Below, piece after piece: positions 9,136 through 18,428 of a DNA stretch of 64,000 bases (position 1 is its first letter; every line of letters begins with the position of its first letter). Location: positions 1 to 64,000 of the forward strand of contig CAJTTO010000005.1 of assembly GCA_910579275.1 (NCBI GenBank), written 5' to 3'. The notes under the pieces are model-generated. The model worked only from the letters and a program-made list of their open reading frames with translations, had not been told where the DNA came from and made no database searches. This stretch comes from an uncultured Lachnospiraceae bacterium (GTDB lineage Bacteria; Bacillota; Clostridia; Lachnospirales; Lachnospiraceae). The position numbers and the translations under genes were made by a program.

Positions 9136-9754
9136 CTGTCTCCTCCTTTATGATTTCCAGTGACTGTATTATCTGCTTTGCAAGCGGCACCATTCTTTTT
9201 CTGTATTTGCCCGGAAAGTTTACGGTTCCCATAAGCAGTCCGTTTTCCCTGCTGACGCAGAACTGGATGTTGTAAACGGTCATGTCCGCCGCCCGCGATG
9301 CAAATTCCATGATTCCTATGCGGAACTGCTCCTTTTCCTCCACCGATGTCTCCGTGATTTTTATTTTTGGCCCGACTGCCTCAAGTACCTTTGCCGTCTG
9401 CTTCATGAAATCCTTCATCCGTTCTTCGGGTATCAGATGCTCCGTCATGCTTACCGCAAGCTGAAACGGGATATCCTCACCCGCAAACACGTGGCTCGGG
9501 GCATTTCCTGCGGGATATATGATGCCCCTGATGTCATCCGTCAGCATAAAAAAGGTCTCCGGCATACAGATGCTGATGCCAAGCTCGGGAATCTGGCGCT
9601 GCTCAAAGTGCGTCTCCTTCCCGATAATGTGCACCACCTCGTCATATATGGATTCTCCTGCCTCCTGCTCCATGCTTTCCTCGGAACTGCGCTTTTCCTC
9701 CTGCTGCCGGAGCAGTTTCTTCTGTTTCAATATTTCTTCATCCATGTGTTCCAT
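9113..9754 (-). CDS. 213-residue protein with DcrB/PsbP-like fold (inferred)
   Basis: The N-terminal 45 residues are a charged coiled coil (EEILKQKKLLRQQEEK). The rest is an alternating beta/alpha domain with LGISICMPETF near the start and YNIQFCVSRENGLLMGTVNFPG near the end, which recalls the DcrB/Mog1/PsbP-like fold. EagR chaperones that load RHS effectors into spikes share that general fold, so an effector chaperone role is a reasonable guess, but it is inference from shape only. GGGAG stands 8 nt before the ATG at 9754; a GTG three codons upstream is less likely. It lies between the 260-residue gene and vgrG. Confidence 0.6.
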   Translation of the reverse strand: MEHMDEEILKQKKLLRQQEEKRSSEESMEQEAGESIYDEVVHIIGKETHFEQRQIPELGISICMPETFFMLTDDIRGIIYPAGNAPSHVFAGEDIPFQLAVSMTEHLIPEERMKDFMKQTAKVLEAVGPKIKITETSVEEKEQFRIGIMEFASRAADMTVYNIQFCVSRENGLLMGTVNFPGKYRKRMVPLAKQIIQSLEIIKEETDGINHIS

Positions 9755-9780
9755 TCTAAACACTCCCTTCTATATATGTA

Positions 9781-10563
9781 TTAATCTACCAGAATCCGTT
9801 TTTCCGTCTCCTGCGCACGCTCCCTGCCGTGCGGTTTCGTGTTCCTGCCTTTGTGCACAATCTCTGCAAGTCCCTCGTACAGCTCCCTGTTTGAGCAGTC
9901 ATTGTATGGCATCTGAAGCCTTGCCGACAAATATGTCTGAATCACATTTCTCGGCAGCGCCTTGTTCCCGCTGCCCATAATCTGCATGACAAATGACGCG
10001 TCCAGCGGATCGCTTATCCCAGTCTCCGTCATCTGTACGGCAAACTGGTTTAGGATATTGTGGGACAATGTCATCTCCCCATATCCTGCCCACTGCGCAT
10101 ACAGCTCATTGATGGTATCATACTCCGTGTCCATGTCCGCAAACCCTGTGTACAGGTTCCGGAGCGCGGCACCCTGCTGGAGCCGGAACCTGCAGATTTC
10201 CAGACAGTTTAACAGCCCGTCCGTCTCCGTGGTCATCTCTATCCACAGCTCTCCCAGCTCAAATCCCCCTGTCCTGCACACGCTCCCCATGCGCAGGATG
10301 ACTTTCTGCCACGCATCACACGGCTCGACCGCAAGCGGCGTATCCGCTGCCAGCAGGTACATCCTTCCCTTATATAGAACAATTCCTTTCCCCACATACA
10401 GCATATTTCCTGACACGGTCACGCGGCATCCTGACAGAATGCCGTCGCTGTATCCGGCATATTCCAGTCTTGACCAGTCTGCCAGATACGCCTTGAGCGA
10501 CTCCAGCATCTCGTCCGTCAGCACCATCCCTTTCTCAAATATCGGAATCTTATATCCAGCCAT
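9781..10563 (-). CDS. Conserved-looking operon protein, 260 residues, function unknown
   Basis: No family was recognised with confidence. The start MAGYKIPIFEKGMVLTDEML slightly recalls baseplate or TssK-like proteins that begin with a shell domain. A beta-rich N-terminal half (residues 40-130) with YVGKGIVLYKGRMYLL is followed by an all-helical C-terminal half. AGGAGGGG precedes the ATG at 10563. The gene sits in the middle of the operon that encodes the spike parts, so a baseplate or assembly role is likely. A 49-nt gap upstream holds a hairpin (see 10588-10613). Confidence 0.6.
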   Translation of the reverse strand: MAGYKIPIFEKGMVLTDEMLESLKAYLADWSRLEYAGYSDGILSGCRVTVSGNMLYVGKGIVLYKGRMYLLAADTPLAVEPCDAWQKVILRMGSVCRTGGFELGELWIEMTTETDGLLNCLEICRFRLQQGAALRNLYTGFADMDTEYDTINELYAQWAGYGEMTLSHNILNQFAVQMTETGISDPLDASFVMQIMGSGNKALPRNVIQTYLSARLQMPYNDCSNRELYEGLAEIVHKGRNTKPHGRERAQETEKRILVD

Positions 10564-10587
10564 TCCTCACCCCTCCTTTTATACCGG

Positions 10588-10613
10588 GCAGTCAGTCTTT
10601 TCGACCGCCCGCC
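10588..10613 (-). other. Intercistronic hairpin with loop shared with the asnB hairpin
   Basis: CGGGC and GTC arms pair with GAC and GCCCG across the nine-base loop AGTCTTTTC (plus-strand reading), with one mismatch. It lies directly after the stop codon of the 222-residue gene and before the 260-residue gene. The 15-base centre GTCAGTCTTTTCGAC is identical to the centre of the hairpin at 35566-35608. No T tract follows on the minus strand, so it is more likely an mRNA processing or stability element than a full terminator. Confidence 0.5.
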
Positions 10614-11281
10614 TAAAGTTCTATCGCGCCCAGCTCCATGGTCTGTTCCTCGCCAAGAACGCCGAAATGTGTCTCCCAGAAGATGCGCAGGGTATAGCCC
10701 AGCGGCAGGAACAGCAGCCGCACCAGCCTGATTTTTTCCTCCGTCTCCTTATCCTTACGTTTTCCTGCATAATACAGGACTTCGTCCTTTTCCAGCAGGT
10801 TCTTGTAAACCGTCCCAAAGCCTACAATCTTTACAAGCATTTCCGCAAAGAGCAGCACGGACTCTCTAGTATTCGCCTGTCTATATAAGCCGTCATTTAT
10901 GTAGCACTTATCGTCCATGCCAAGATTTCGGTACAGCCGGCAGATTTCAGCGCCATAACAGCCCTTTTCCAGAGCTTGCATATTCTGCCTGACCTTGTAT
11001 TCATGGACGGAAAAGCCTTCCCGATATGCGATACATGTCAGATAATGCAGGAACACATCAAACAGCCATGCCCGCAGCTTTTCATCCACATCGTCCGCCT
11101 GTAGCAGCGGGCAGATGACATCCGCAAAGCGGTACATGCCGTTTATCCGTATCTGGCAGACTCCGTCCTTCATTTTCGTGATATCGCGCCTGTCCGCCTC
11201 AATGTACGGACTTGCCTGCGTCCGCTGCCGGAACCGGATGTTTTCCTTGCCATTCCTGACCGCTTTCCACAAATCTTCCAT
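10613..11281 (-). CDS. Injection-system operon protein, 222 residues, function unknown
   Basis: A mainly helical soluble protein starting MEDLWKAVRNGKENIRF. It includes IRINGMYRFADVICPLL, a DVDEKLRAWLFDVFLHYL helix and a leucine-rich C-terminal segment (LVRLLFLPLGYTLRIFW) that could be a protein-protein interface rather than a membrane span. GGGGAGG lies 10 nt before the ATG at 11281, which is 2 nt after the stop of the preceding gene; the longer upstream reading has no ribosome site. By position it is a candidate baseplate or wedge component. I do not recognise the family. Confidence 0.6.
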   Translation of the reverse strand: MEDLWKAVRNGKENIRFRQRTQASPYIEADRRDITKMKDGVCQIRINGMYRFADVICPLLQADDVDEKLRAWLFDVFLHYLTCIAYREGFSVHEYKVRQNMQALEKGCYGAEICRLYRNLGMDDKCYINDGLYRQANTRESVLLFAEMLVKIVGFGTVYKNLLEKDEVLYYAGKRKDKETEEKIRLVRLLFLPLGYTLRIFWETHFGVLGEEQTMELGAIEL

Positions 11282-11283
11282 GC

Positions 11284-12525
11284 CTAAACCACCTCCCCTA
11301 CACACACAAACTGCGGCAGCTCCCACTGGATACGGCTCAAAAGGTAGCTCAATATATCGTAATTGAGGTAATCGCTGCCATCACGCGGCCGGAAGCGGAA
11401 CAGCAGCTTTTGTTCCGGCGCAGCATGGCAGAGCGCATCCTCGATAAAGCCGTCCATCGAATACGTTCGTCCGCTGCCCGCATAAGAACCCTCCACGGGC
11501 ACAATATCCGTCAGGACAAGCCTGTCCCCGTACCCAAGCCCGGACACAAAACGCCTGACCTCCCCCACCGTGCGGGGACAGCGCTCCCGCAGATTCCTAT
11601 CCCCTGCATTGCTGTACAAATCTCCTTCCATATCCCGCTTTTCCGACTTACAGAACGCGACAAGATTCCACAAGACCGGCTCGGGGCTGTCGCATGTAAT
11701 TGCAAGACCGTCTGGCATCCGCTCGGTTTTCCAGACGGAAATGTCCTCATGCGCCACAAGATAATCGCGATCCAATTGCAGGCGGGTACTGTAAATGCTG
11801 TGCACATACTGTATCCGGTCGATGGCAAGCTGCGGATATGCGCTTGACTTTTCCTTTGTCACTTCTATATTCCACAGTGGAATGTAATCATACAGAACCG
11901 CATCCGCGTGCTCCTCCAGGTTGACGTACACGGCTGTCAGCACCTCTCCCTCCGGCAGTTCCCCCGACACACGCCGCACATCGAAAAACCTGTCCAAATG
12001 CGGGGCGCACACACTTTTCCACGCCTGCCCGTTTTGCACGAACACGTTATACAGCCATTGCAGACGCCGCCTATAGCTATCCACCGGACTTAGGACAAAT
12101 GCGGCTTCATACTCCCCCCGCTCCGAGCAGATTCTCCCCCGGAACACCCGCTGTTCCTTTTTCAGCCGCTCAATGGCTGCCCTGTCCGCCTTGAGATAAA
12201 TCCTTGGATTTGATACATTGTCCTGTACCAAATCCTCCGCGCACATAGGAAATAAAAATCTGTCCGTGCCATCCACATACTGCCTTTTTGCGATGGACGT
12301 GACCACGTCACAGTCCTGACGGAATGCCCTTTCCCGAAATATTTCATCCTGAACACGTTCTACAAGCGCCTGATACTGCATTTCCGTATTTTGATAAAAC
12401 GGAAGCATCACCTTTTCCATCAGCTGTTTCATCGCTGTCCGGTCTCCCACGTCCTCTATTTCCAGCAGTCTTTTCTGAATGTATGCCTCAAAATCAAAGT
12501 CTGCGTCAAAAAATTTTTCTTCCAT
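11284..12525 (-). CDS. Injection-system operon protein, 413 residues, probable baseplate component
   Basis: Begins MEEKFFDADFDFEAYIQKRLLEIED. It has a helical first 60 residues, then a beta-rich body with tandem-looking segments (NIEVTKEKSSAYPQLAIDRIQYVH, and DRLVLTDIVPVEGSYAGSG). The size and mixed alpha/beta layout would suit a TssF/TssG or gp6-like baseplate wedge, but no diagnostic motif was found, so this is inference from context. AAAGGA is 8 nt before the ATG at 12525. The neighbours on each side are 2 nt and 13 nt away, showing translational coupling. Confidence 0.6.
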   Translation of the reverse strand: MEEKFFDADFDFEAYIQKRLLEIEDVGDRTAMKQLMEKVMLPFYQNTEMQYQALVERVQDEIFRERAFRQDCDVVTSIAKRQYVDGTDRFLFPMCAEDLVQDNVSNPRIYLKADRAAIERLKKEQRVFRGRICSERGEYEAAFVLSPVDSYRRRLQWLYNVFVQNGQAWKSVCAPHLDRFFDVRRVSGELPEGEVLTAVYVNLEEHADAVLYDYIPLWNIEVTKEKSSAYPQLAIDRIQYVHSIYSTRLQLDRDYLVAHEDISVWKTERMPDGLAITCDSPEPVLWNLVAFCKSEKRDMEGDLYSNAGDRNLRERCPRTVGEVRRFVSGLGYGDRLVLTDIVPVEGSYAGSGRTYSMDGFIEDALCHAAPEQKLLFRFRPRDGSDYLNYDILSYLLSRIQWELPQFVCVGEVV

Positions 12526-12538
12526 GAATTTTGTCCTT

Positions 12539-13864
12539 TCATATATCTGCAAAAATATCCTCTATCCCCAGCGCGTCAAACCAGACTGTCTTCCCCGGCT
12601 CCACACGCACCCTGCGCTGCATCTCATCATACACAAGTGACGGACATGGCACATAACCGGTATCCTCCCCGGAAAGCACTGGCAGTCTGGATGTGTCCGC
12701 ATCACTGCATATAACTGCCACACGCCACCTGTCAAGGATATCCGTTTCGAGCCTGTCCATCAACGCTCCCGCCTCCCCTGCCGTAACATGCCCGCAGGCA
12801 GGATGTCTTGCGCTTTGATTCGATATGGGAAACCGCCTCCGCACCGTTTTCTCCTGCCCGACTTCTTTATCGCGGAAGAAAAGGGACGGAAACACTGCCT
12901 GTCCGACCGCATGGCCAGTGTACAGCTTTGTGTTGGCGGTCTGAAGGTAAAGATCCAGTTTTTCCTGATTCCTCCCATGCATCATGTCCCGCATGGAAAG
13001 ATTGGATACCAGAAGCTGCCTTGTCTCGCGCCGCGCTGCCGCATTGTCAAAAAGCAGTTTGACGCCAAGGGCTGTCTCCACGGCCGGTCTTGCATCCCTC
13101 CAGTACTTCCGGTACATCCCACGGTACGTTTCGCTGTACTTCTCATATACCGCCATCAGCCTTTTTTCATTCCCATCCGAGAGATGAAGCGGTATTGACA
13201 GCCATTCAACCACAAGATTTTTGTTTTCACAGCCGTCATCCGGCGCGCGGGCATACGCATCCAGCATCTGCCTGTAGCGCTCCCGCTGTGCCGCATCCAG
13301 ATCATAAACCGGTCTTTCCGGCTGCGCGCTCCTGCCAAGAATCCGTACCGGAACTCCCGAAATATCCGCTCTCAGTGCCCTGTCCGCATGGCAATCGGAC
13401 ATTCTTTGCAGTCCGCTGCAAATGTCCTCGAGCAGCTGCCCGGTCATCCTGCGTGCCCCCAATTTTGTATCCGCCATCTGTTGCAGATATTGGAATAAAG
13501 CAGCGCTTTCGTCCGAAACTGCATGTTTTATCAACTGGTTCCTTTTTCTGATGCATTCCTGTTTTTGCGCCCTGTTTTCGGGAAACATCGCGCCGTATAT
13601 CTCTGCCGCATCTGTCATCACATACCTTTTCCGTCTCCTGTCATCCATCAGCCTCGCCAGCAGTTCAAACAACCCCAGACAGCTGTCCGGCAGAAAGCGC
13701 TCCACAAAGTCGTCCAGCGACGACACCGTCAGGTTTTCACGGATTTCACTCATCGTGGTGTCTGACAGACCATAATCTCCATCTGCCGCTGCGCCTTCCA
13801 TCTCTTTAAACAAATCTGTCTTTTGGGGATTTATTCTGCCAAACAGTAGTATTTTTCCTCCCAT
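12539..13864 (-). CDS. First gene of the injection-system operon, 441 residues, function unknown
   Basis: A soluble protein starting MGGKILLFGRINPQK. Residues 40-260 are helical and rich in Arg, Asp and Glu; the last 150 residues are mixed beta. The final part (YVPCPSLVYDEMQRRVRVEPGKTVWFDALG) looks like a small beta domain. AGGAGG lies 8 nt before the ATG at 13864; upstream codons in frame lack a ribosome site. No similarity to a known family was recognised. It is the promoter-proximal gene, divergent from the sensor kinase, and could be a structural or assembly protein. Confidence 0.6.
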   Translation of the reverse strand: MGGKILLFGRINPQKTDLFKEMEGAAADGDYGLSDTTMSEIRENLTVSSLDDFVERFLPDSCLGLFELLARLMDDRRRKRYVMTDAAEIYGAMFPENRAQKQECIRKRNQLIKHAVSDESAALFQYLQQMADTKLGARRMTGQLLEDICSGLQRMSDCHADRALRADISGVPVRILGRSAQPERPVYDLDAAQRERYRQMLDAYARAPDDGCENKNLVVEWLSIPLHLSDGNEKRLMAVYEKYSETYRGMYRKYWRDARPAVETALGVKLLFDNAAARRETRQLLVSNLSMRDMMHGRNQEKLDLYLQTANTKLYTGHAVGQAVFPSLFFRDKEVGQEKTVRRRFPISNQSARHPACGHVTAGEAGALMDRLETDILDRWRVAVICSDADTSRLPVLSGEDTGYVPCPSLVYDEMQRRVRVEPGKTVWFDALGIEDIFADI

Positions 13865-13948
13865 CGCACGACCTCCTGCTCCTTTTTTGTAAAACAAATA
13901 TGCATGTCTCCTTCTATCATACTAAATAGATCGGGCAAAGGGAATGAC

Positions 13949-14004
13949 GTTACTGTTCTAATTTAAAAAAACATTATGTCAGACATTGTCGTCTGAACAG
14001 TAAT
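13949..14004. repeat. Short element with 10-bp terminal inverted repeats
   Basis: GTTACTGTTC at 13949-13958 is mirrored by GAACAGTAAT at 13995-14004 (one mismatch). The ends resemble the CTGAACAGTAAC end of the dispersed element at 33757-33868. It lies in the divergent promoter region between the injection operon and the kinase, so it may be a relic of the same repeat family. Confidence 0.4.
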
Positions 14005-14011
14005 GAAAACA

Positions 14012-14040
14012 TTGACATTGGACATTGTGATTGATAAAAT
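14012..14040 (+). promoter_or_regulatory. Sigma-A promoter of the hybrid kinase
   Basis: TTGACA at 14012-14017, a 17-bp spacer and TAAAAT at 14035-14040 give an almost consensus promoter, 55 nt upstream of the kinase ATG at 14096, which has GAGGGAGG before it. No equally good promoter was seen on the minus strand for the injection operon. Confidence 0.7.
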
Positions 14041-14095
14041 AATAGACAAGTATAAGAAAAACAGATTCTAATAATGAATTTGAGGGAGGATTATC

Positions 14096-17000
14096 ATGTA
14101 TCATTGCCATATACGCTTCCTACTGCTCGGAAGTCAGAACAAAATGTTTGAACAGATAAAACAGCTTGCCCCGCTGGAACATTTTGCACACGATTTTTTG
14201 GAAAACACGACTGTTGATGAGACGATGGTTTCGTCGGCAGATGTCATCCTTGCCTGTCTGCCAGAAATGGCTGACACCGCTGTGTCGCTGCTGGTCTCCG
14301 CAAAGAAGCAGGAAACACAGCTTATTGTCCTTGCAGAAAAGAAACAGGTGGATGCTCTGGCTGATATTCTGCCTGAAATTTATGATATATGGACGCTTCC
14401 TATGACTGAAACGGAATTAAAATTTCGCTTTCTGCGGTGGCAGCAGACATACAAGGCAGACAAAGACAGCTGGGAGACCTCCCAGTACCTTGAATCGGCC
14501 ATCAACAGCATCCCTAATCTTATCTGGTACAAAACCAAGGACGGCATCCATGAAAAAGTAAATGACAGTTTCTGCAGAACGGTCAACAAAACCAAATCGC
14601 AGGTGCAGGGGCGCGGGCACGCCTACATCTGGGATGTCGAGCATGACGACCCTGCATGTATCGAATCGGAGCGGGAAGTTATGACCAGAAGGGAAACCTG
14701 CATTTCGGAGGAGGTCGTCCAGACCAGCTCCGGAACAAGGCTGCTCACTACATACAAATCCCCTTTGTACGACATCGACGGAAGTGTCATGGGAACTGTG
14801 GGCGTCGGCATCGACATCACGCAGGAAAACGAATACAAACAGCAGCTTATTGCCAAGACAAAAACGCTCGAAACCATTTTTACCACAATGGACTGCGGTG
14901 TCCTCTGCCACTCCGTGGATGGCACGAAAATACTCAGCATAAATGGTGCCGCGCTTAAAATTCTGGGATATGAAACTTTAGACGATTTGATGGCGGACGG
15001 ATTCCACCTGACTGCCTCCTCTGTCGTGGAAGAAGACAGGGAGACGCTTCGAAAAGGCATCCAGTCCCTGCAGGAAGAAGGTGACAGCATCAATGTCGCA
15101 TACCGTGTACGACACGAAAACGGAGATTTGCTGCACATCATGGGAAACATCAAACTGGTTAAAGAAAACGGTGAATTGTTTTACCAGCGTTTTCTGCTGG
15201 ACTGCACGACGCAGCGCCTGAACGAGGAGGCAGAACGCCGTCAGGAAGAACAGCGCCAGATGGAGTTAATCCATGCGCTGAGCATAGATTATAACCTTGT
15301 CTGCTTCTTTGATTTAGACACCGGAATCGGAAACGCACTCCGAATCAACGACTGCAAATATAAAATTCTGGATGACATTTTCCAAGGCGAGCTGGATATA
15401 GAGAAGCATCTGGGGACTTACATTGACAGATGCGTGTATGAGGAAGACAAAGAGATGCTGCGCCATGCGCTCTCACCAAAAAACCTCATGGACAGGCTCT
15501 GCGAAAAAAAGGTATATTCCGTCAATTACCGCACCATCTGTTATGGGGAAATGCGCTATTTCCAGACGAAAGCTGTGTGCGCCGGAGACTGGAGCCAGAA
15601 ATGCGGAATCGTCCTCGGTTTCCACAGCATTGATGAGGAAACGCGCAGCGAAATGGAAAAAAATACAATTCTGGAAGATGCACTGCTGCAGGCAAACCGC
15701 GCCAACAAGGCAAAGAGTGTGTTCCTATCCAATATGTCGCATGATATCCGCACCCCGATGAACGCGATCATCGGTTTTACGACACTGGCACTTGGGCGGA
15801 TTGACAATACCGATCAGGTCGAGGGATATCTGAAAAAGATTATGACCTCCGGAAACCATCTGCTGAACCTGATTAACAACGTCCTCGACATGAGCCATAT
15901 CGAGAGCGGAAAGATGCAGCTGTCCGAACAGCTTTGTTCGCTGCCCGAAATCCTGCATGGACTGCGCAACATTATTCAGGCGGACATTCACTCCAAGCAG
16001 CTGGAACTGTATATGGATGCAATTGATGTCCAGAATGAGCGCATCTACTGTGACAGACTGCGGCTGAACCAAGTGCTGCTGAATCTCCTGAACAACGCCA
16101 TCAAGTACACGACTGCCGGCGGAATTGTGAGCATCAAGGTCACCGAACGGCCGGGGGCTTCCGAGGGCTTTGCCAACTATGAATTCCAGATTAAAGATAC
16201 CGGCATCGGCATGAGCGAGGAATTTGTCGCCCATATCTTTGAACCGTTTGAGCGTGAGCGCAACTCGACCATCAGCGGCATTCAGGGTACAGGGCTTGGC
16301 ATGGCAATCACGAAGAACATTGTAAATATGATGAATGGAACCATCAGCGTCACAAGCAAACAGAACGTCGGTTCGGAGTTTACGGTCTCCCTCACTTTCC
16401 GCATTAGCTCGGAAGCCAAGGAATCCCCGTTGATACAGGAACTTCAAGGCTGCCGCGCCCTCGTCGTGGATGATGATTTTAACACCTGTGACAGCGTGTC
16501 CTACATGCTGCAGCAAATCGGAATGCGTGCGGAATGGACGCTCTCCGGAAAAGAGGCCGTGCTGCGCACCCATCAGGCAGTCATGCGCAAGGATTTCTAT
16601 TCCGTCTATATCATTGACTGGCTGCTGCCGGACATGAACGGCATCGAGGTCGCGCGCAGAATCCAGAAAGAGACAGGCGGAAACGTGCCAATTATTGTCC
16701 TGACTGCATACAATTGGGAGGATATCGAAGACGAGGCAAAAGAAGCCGGTATCACGGCATTTTGCAGCAAACCGCTGTTCCTGTCGGAACTTCGGGAATG
16801 CCTGCACTCCATCACAAGCATCGACGAAAACCATGATTCCCAAAAGCGTCAGCAAACTGTGGCATTTCACGCAGAGCGCATTCTACTGGTGGAAGACAAT
16901 GAGCTGAACCAAGAGATTGCCGCCGAGATTTTACAGGAATCCGGTTTTACGGTTGAAATCGCCGGAAACGGAAAGATTGCGGTCGAAATGCTTGAGAAAT

Positions 17001-17248
17001 CCCAGCCAGGATATTACCAGCTTATCCTGATGGACGTACAGATGCCTGTCATGAACGGCTATGAGGCAACGCGTGCAATCCGCAAGCTCAAGGACACACA
17101 GCTTGCCGCGATTCCAATTCTCGCAATGACTGCCAACGCATTTGAGGAAGACAAACAGGAAGCGCTCAAAAGCGGCATGAACGGACATATCGCAAAACCG
17201 ATTAATATTGACAACCTGATGAACACGTTAAAGCGTGTACTACGCTAA
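14096..17248 (+). CDS. Hybrid sensor histidine kinase with PAS domains and two receivers
   Basis: The 1050-residue protein has no clear membrane segment, so it is probably cytoplasmic. Order: a degenerate receiver-like N-terminal domain (1-120), a PAS domain (130-250, ending GTVGVGIDITQE), a second PAS domain (255-370), a third sensor-like region (385-520), HisKA with SNMSHDIRTPMN and phospho-acceptor His549, HATPase with DTGIGMS and GTGLGMAI (to about 765), receiver 1 with Asp841 (IIDWLLPDMNG) and receiver 2 with Asp980 (LMDVQMPVMNG). No output domain is present, so the phosphate must go to another protein or act in signalling complexes. It is transcribed divergently from the injection-system operon and may respond to a diffusible cue. 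The start follows GGGAGGATTATC. Confidence 0.9.
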   Translation: MYHCHIRFLLLGSQNKMFEQIKQLAPLEHFAHDFLENTTVDETMVSSADVILACLPEMADTAVSLLVSAKKQETQLIVLAEKKQVDALADILPEIYDIWTLPMTETELKFRFLRWQQTYKADKDSWETSQYLESAINSIPNLIWYKTKDGIHEKVNDSFCRTVNKTKSQVQGRGHAYIWDVEHDDPACIESEREVMTRRETCISEEVVQTSSGTRLLTTYKSPLYDIDGSVMGTVGVGIDITQENEYKQQLIAKTKTLETIFTTMDCGVLCHSVDGTKILSINGAALKILGYETLDDLMADGFHLTASSVVEEDRETLRKGIQSLQEEGDSINVAYRVRHENGDLLHIMGNIKLVKENGELFYQRFLLDCTTQRLNEEAERRQEEQRQMELIHALSIDYNLVCFFDLDTGIGNALRINDCKYKILDDIFQGELDIEKHLGTYIDRCVYEEDKEMLRHALSPKNLMDRLCEKKVYSVNYRTICYGEMRYFQTKAVCAGDWSQKCGIVLGFHSIDEETRSEMEKNTILEDALLQANRANKAKSVFLSNMSHDIRTPMNAIIGFTTLALGRIDNTDQVEGYLKKIMTSGNHLLNLINNVLDMSHIESGKMQLSEQLCSLPEILHGLRNIIQADIHSKQLELYMDAIDVQNERIYCDRLRLNQVLLNLLNNAIKYTTAGGIVSIKVTERPGASEGFANYEFQIKDTGIGMSEEFVAHIFEPFERERNSTISGIQGTGLGMAITKNIVNMMNGTISVTSKQNVGSEFTVSLTFRISSEAKESPLIQELQGCRALVVDDDFNTCDSVSYMLQQIGMRAEWTLSGKEAVLRTHQAVMRKDFYSVYIIDWLLPDMNGIEVARRIQKETGGNVPIIVLTAYNWEDIEDEAKEAGITAFCSKPLFLSELRECLHSITSIDENHDSQKRQQTVAFHAERILLVEDNELNQEIAAEILQESGFTVEIAGNGKIAVEMLEKSQPGYYQLILMDVQMPVMNGYEATRAIRKLKDTQLAAIPILAMTANAFEEDKQEALKSGMNGHIAKPINIDNLMNTLKRVLR

Positions 17249-17290
17249 ATATATGCACATTCGGGCACATCCTTTGGACGCCGTGTGCAG

Positions 17291-17333
17291 AAAAACAGAA
17301 CCTGACACACCATGTCAGGTTCTGTTTTCTTTT
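17291..17333. terminator. Bidirectional intrinsic terminator
   Basis: A perfect 12-bp stem (CAGAACCTGACA at 17296-17307, loop CACCA, TGTCAGGTTCTG at 17313-17324) is flanked by an A run on the left and a T run on the right. It can end both the plus-strand kinase gene and the minus-strand glycosyltransferase, whose stop codon at 17335 abuts it. Confidence 0.85.
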
Positions 17334-17334
17334 C

Positions 17335-18390
17335 TCATTGGCGCATTTCTTTTTGGCATGCTTCGTATCTGGCGCGAAATACATCCGCCAAATCATCCTC
17401 TCCAAACATATGATACAGTTCGATAATATGCTTATAGCAGTATAAAAGTTCATCCCCCAGCATCCCCGTGTCCGGCATCATGGTTGCCTTTACATACTTG
17501 ACCAGCGCCTTGAGTGGCTCGTGGTTATCCATCAGCACATTAGCATGGTAAAAGACAAATCTCGCCGAATCACACCGTGGCTCATACTGTTCCATCAGGG
17601 CAAGCGCTTTCTTTTCCCTGCCTGTCATGACATATGCTTTCGCCAGTCCCTCGACCATGCTGTGTACATACAGCAGGCGATAATCTGACGTCAGGCTCAG
17701 CCCTTTTTCATAGAATTCGATTGCCTTCCCGCAGTTTTCGAGGACAAGCTCGGACTGCCCTATCTGAAAACAAAGGTATGGGGACAATCCCTCCGTCTCG
17801 AGTTCATGGTACAATATACGCAGATTACGTTCCTGCTTTTCGTGCATCTTATCCGCCGGAAGCGCATAGCCATGATGTACCACTTCCACTGGCAGCAAGT
17901 AATTCGAATTGGGCAGTGATTTGCTTTCTCTCTTGGACACAATCTGCTCATGTACGGCTCCTCTGTATGTAAAATACTGCCTGTCATAAAAACGTGGTAC
18001 ATTATCTTTTATATAACTGACCATCCCGTCCGGACGACGGACAATGCTCTTGATATGCAGCGCACCAATTCCACGGGGATGTGCCCTTATTTGTCGAATC
18101 AGGCTGTCTGTATCACATTTCTCCAGATATTCGTCGCAGTCAAGCACAAGAATGTACCTGTTCGCGGCATACTCCGCACAGAAATTTCTCGCCGCGCCGA
18201 AATCATCACACCATGGAAAATCCACAACCTTGTCCGCATAACGCGCTGCAATCTCTTTCGTGTGGTCTGTGGAGCCTGTATCTGTCACAATGATTTCTAA
18301 CCCATATGGCTTCAGCCGCCTAAGGCAGCCTTCTATATATTTTTCTTCATCCCTTGCAATCATGCAAACGGATACCGGTATTGTTGACAT
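17335..18390 (-). CDS. GT2 glycosyltransferase with C-terminal TPR-like helices
   Basis: The 351-residue protein begins with a GT-A fold: SVCMIARDEEKYIEGCLRRL, VTDTGSTDHT, then the metal-binding LDCDEYLE near residue 100. After about residue 215 it becomes helical with TPR-like pairs. This is the SunS/flagellin-glycosyltransferase type of family 2. With no signal or membrane segment, it acts in the cytoplasm. Its closeness to flagellin (about 1.4 kb) makes O-glycosylation of flagellin the best guess; glycan synthesis for the cell surface is the alternative. AAGGAG lies before the ATG at 18390. Confidence 0.8.
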   Translation of the reverse strand: MSTIPVSVCMIARDEEKYIEGCLRRLKPYGLEIIVTDTGSTDHTKEIAARYADKVVDFPWCDDFGAARNFCAEYAANRYILVLDCDEYLEKCDTDSLIRQIRAHPRGIGALHIKSIVRRPDGMVSYIKDNVPRFYDRQYFTYRGAVHEQIVSKRESKSLPNSNYLLPVEVVHHGYALPADKMHEKQERNLRILYHELETEGLSPYLCFQIGQSELVLENCGKAIEFYEKGLSLTSDYRLLYVHSMVEGLAKAYVMTGREKKALALMEQYEPRCDSARFVFYHANVLMDNHEPLKALVKYVKATMMPDTGMLGDELLYCYKHIIELYHMFGEDDLADVFRARYEACQKEMRQ

Positions 18391-18428
18391 ATCCCGCTCT
18401 CCTTTTTTCTTAACGTTTCATCCAGACA

